Translations under genes and position numbers: made by a program
In this document: in pieces, positions 43,281-46,900 of the stretch
Layout: each line of letters starts with the position of its first letter
Numbering within the stretch: position 1 is the first letter of the stretch
From: Tetradesmus obliquus
Lineage: Eukaryota > Chlorophyta > Chlorophyceae > Sphaeropleales > Scenedesmaceae
Length of the DNA stretch: 64,000 nt
NCBI GenBank assembly: GCA_030272155.1
Contig: CP126198.1
Location: 5,423,501-5,487,500, forward strand
Direction of reading: 5' to 3'
The notes under the pieces: model-generated
Told to the model about the DNA's origin: nothing
Database searches by the model: none
The model's input: the letters and a program-made list of their open reading frames with translations, nothing else

Positions 43281-43373
43281 AACAAGCATCAGCAGAGACA
43301 GCCGCCACCTCTTCTTCAGGGGCAGGAATGCCAAACTCCTCAAGAAAATCGTAGTGTGCGGAGACCTGGGTGC

Positions 43374-43408
<35 letters not shown>

Positions 43409-43869
43409 GTAAGCAGCAGGAACAGGCACACAAACTCATCCTCTGGTGCACGCGTGCCAAACTCCTCCAGCAGGTCGTAATGCACAGAAACCTAAGGTTG
43501 CAGCAGCAGTACCAGCAGCAGCAGCAGCAGCCGCAGCAGCAGCGGAGCAAGCATCAGCAGGACAGGCACACCAACTCGTCCTTGGGCGCAAGAATGCCAA
43601 ACTCCTCCAGCAGGTCGTAGTGTGCAGAGACCTGAGGTGGCAACATCAGCAGATGTATCAGCATGGGGAGCAGCAGGAACAGCCGCAACAGATCCCCGAC
43701 AACCGCAACAGGTCCAACAGCATTTGCGGACACGTTGATATGATGGCATGCAGAAGCATGGGAGCAGCAGCAAAGCTGTCCGGCCAGTTGCTGACCACCA
43801 AGGTGACACAGAGCTGCGCTCACCGCATCAAACCCAGCATCCATAACGATTTATGGCATGCAGAAAACT

Positions 43870-43936
<67 letters not shown>

Positions 43937-46900
43937 CAGCAGTTCGACCAGCCGCTGCAATGCTGCTGGTGCAGGGCTGTACTCACCTTATCAAACTCAG
44001 CGTCCATTGCTGGCCGCTGCGCCTCCACCTCAGCAATGAGCGCTGCATGTGCCACAAACTCGTCTGCAGTGGAGGGCTGCTGGCTCAAGCGCTCCCTGCA
44101 GGCAACCGGACATCATGCAACAGTCACAACTAAGTTGCAGCTCGGTGATTGTTCTGTCGTTGCTTGCAGGACACCAGCAGACAGGAAGGCTGCTGGCTCA
44201 AGCGCTCCCTGCACGCGTCAGCATGCAGCAGCACTCAACAATCATATTCACTTGCAGCATTGTGGATGTTGGCCTGCATGCGGTGGAGGGCTGCTGGCTC
44301 AAGCGCTCCCTGCATGCAAGCGCCAGCATGCAGAAACCCACAACAATCATGATCAAGATGTGGCTTTATTGTTGTTTGCTTGCAGGAATAGTTCAGTCAA
44401 GCTGTCGCTTGCATGCAGCTAGTTGTTACTGCTTGCAGGAGAAGGACAGCCGACAACGGCAAACCCTGCAAGAAAAGTGGTAGGAGCTTGCAGGAGATAG
44501 CACCCTTGAACCTCTGCGCACTCCAAAGCTGAGCAGCCGCCGCCTCACCTGTAGCTGCGCACTCTGCTGATGAAGGTGTTGTAAGCAGAGACAGCCAGGC
44601 AGGGCAGCAGCTGGTGAAGCTCTGCCAAGCAGTGTTGGGGCGAGGGAGCCAGCGCTGCCACCAGTTGCCCCAGCTGCACCTCCAGCACACCAACAGACCT
44701 GCAACGCACAGTGAGGATGTTTAGGTTTGCAGTCCACTCTTGGACCTCCAAATAGCTTGCACACTGACCTTCTTTACGTGGGTGAACAATCAACTATGCC
44801 ACCAAGTGTTTCCCAGCCACAGCAAGTGCCAACCTCTGCCACAGGGTCAACATTCGCACATTTCCCAACTAGTTCGGCTCAAAGCACGTTTTGCATGCGC
44901 ATACTCACACAACGTGCGGGATGTTCCGCACATCCTCCACCTGCTGCTGATACGCCAGCAGCAGCCCCCTGAGCCCCTCCAGACCCAGCTGCCCTGCAGC
45001 AACTGCCGCCTCAACCGCCTGCCTGCTGAACTGGCGGTTGGCTACCGTCATCTCCCTGAAAGGCTCGAATCCTGCAACGTAGTGCTCCACTGCTGCCAGG
45101 GATTGCTGCAGGCTAGCTTCGAGTGCATGTGAGAGTGACTCGTAGTCTTCGCCGAGCATGATGGGCAGCAGGCCATCTGGGTTGTGGTGCTGCTGCACAT
45201 CAGGTGAAGACTCCATGAACGGCTGCAGCAGTTAGGAATTGTAATAAACACAGCAGCACAGCAAAACTAGGGTTTGTGCAGTGGATTGGTAGGAGTTGCA
45301 TGGTGTTGCGCGTATGCTGCAGGCTGCAGTTGCTCGTGGATGTGCATGCACATGCTGTGCACCTACGGCACATTGAGCATTGCTCGTGCTGTGCATGCAC
45401 GCGCATCAAGCAAGCAAACTTATGGCAGCAACAATACAGCTGATTGCTTGCAGGAACTCCACAAGCAGGACCAGCAGCAGCCATCACCTGCAGATGTAAA
45501 TGCTGCAGCAGGCGCGGCACAGCCCTTGCCATGCCTGCAATCCCCCGCAGCCACACTGCCAGCCCTTCTACAAACTCTGCAGCATGTGGCTGCAGCTGCA
45601 GCTGGCAGTGCTGGTGGTGCTGCTCCAGCAGCACCTCAAGCTGCAACACGCTGCTGCTGCTGCTGCCTGCGCTGTGGTGCGCATGAACCTGCATGGTCAC
45701 GGCGCGCAAAAGAGACCGTCAGCCATAAGATCCTCAGTTGTTGTTTGCTGCTGCAGGTAATGAGCATTGAGGCGCCCAGCTGCAACAGCTTCAGCATACA
45801 CTGCAAAGCGTTCACTGTCAACAAGCACAAACAATGCCCTCACCTCATGCCCTGCTGCTTGTTCAGTTACTGCTGCTGCTGTATGTGCTGCATGGCCTTG
45901 CAGGCACTGCAGCGCGTGCTGCAGCGAAGCCACGATCATGCTGTGCACGCAGTCAGCCACCATGTAATCCAGCAGCCTGATGAAGCCCAGCAACCGCCGC
46001 TTCTCTGTGCGTCGAGCAGCCTGCAGCAGCAGCAGCACAGCAGCAGCAGCAGCAGCATTTGTACAACCGGGGTGACTAAAGTGTGGAGCATGCGCGCTTT
46101 CCATGCTGCAGGAGATAACGCCACCAGCTGCAGCATCCCTGCAACATGCGGCTTCAGCTGCACATGAACTGCGTCTCATGCTGCTGCAATCAAGATTTCA
46201 GGTACACATGAGGCACCCCGAACTTATCAGAGCCAATCTGTCAACCGCACCTGCAGTGCGTACGAGTCACTCAGCATGTGGATCGGCTCCACAGCTGACA
46301 CTGCAGCTGCCGCTGCTGCTGCTGGCCCGCGCCGGAGGTGCAGCGCAGGCACAGCTGGCCTGCCTTCAGCCTCACTGGCAGCAGAAGACCGCCTGCAACG
46401 TGTGAGAAAGAAAGGAGTTTCACATGAGGGTCCTGGCACTATCTTAATTGGTGTGAGCCGCAATGCACGCAGCAGAGCAATGAGCCAAACAATGCAAGCA
46501 ACAGGGCAGCATAATCCTTGCTTCACATTGTCTTCTCACAGCAGAACCCGCTGCAGCAATTGCTACATCACGTACTGTTGACGTCCACATGCCAACAGTC
46601 AATCACAATTCACAGCACAGTCAGTGCACTGCTGCAAGGCATATGCCTGTTACCTGGCTGTCGCCGCCATGTCTGCTGCTGCTGTCGGCCCCCGCATCAG
46701 CTGCTGCTCCAGCGCAGCCAGCGCCGCTTCACATGCTGCCTTTGCTGCTGCCACAACTTGCGCTACAACCGCCAGCAGGTGCTTCTGCGCTGCTGCGAGG
46801 CATGCTGCGTGCTGCTGCTGGAACTCCTGCAGCGTTGTTGGCTGGCCGCTGGCAAGCAGGCTGAGCTGCTGACTTTCCACCTCAAGGCAGGCGCTCCTGC

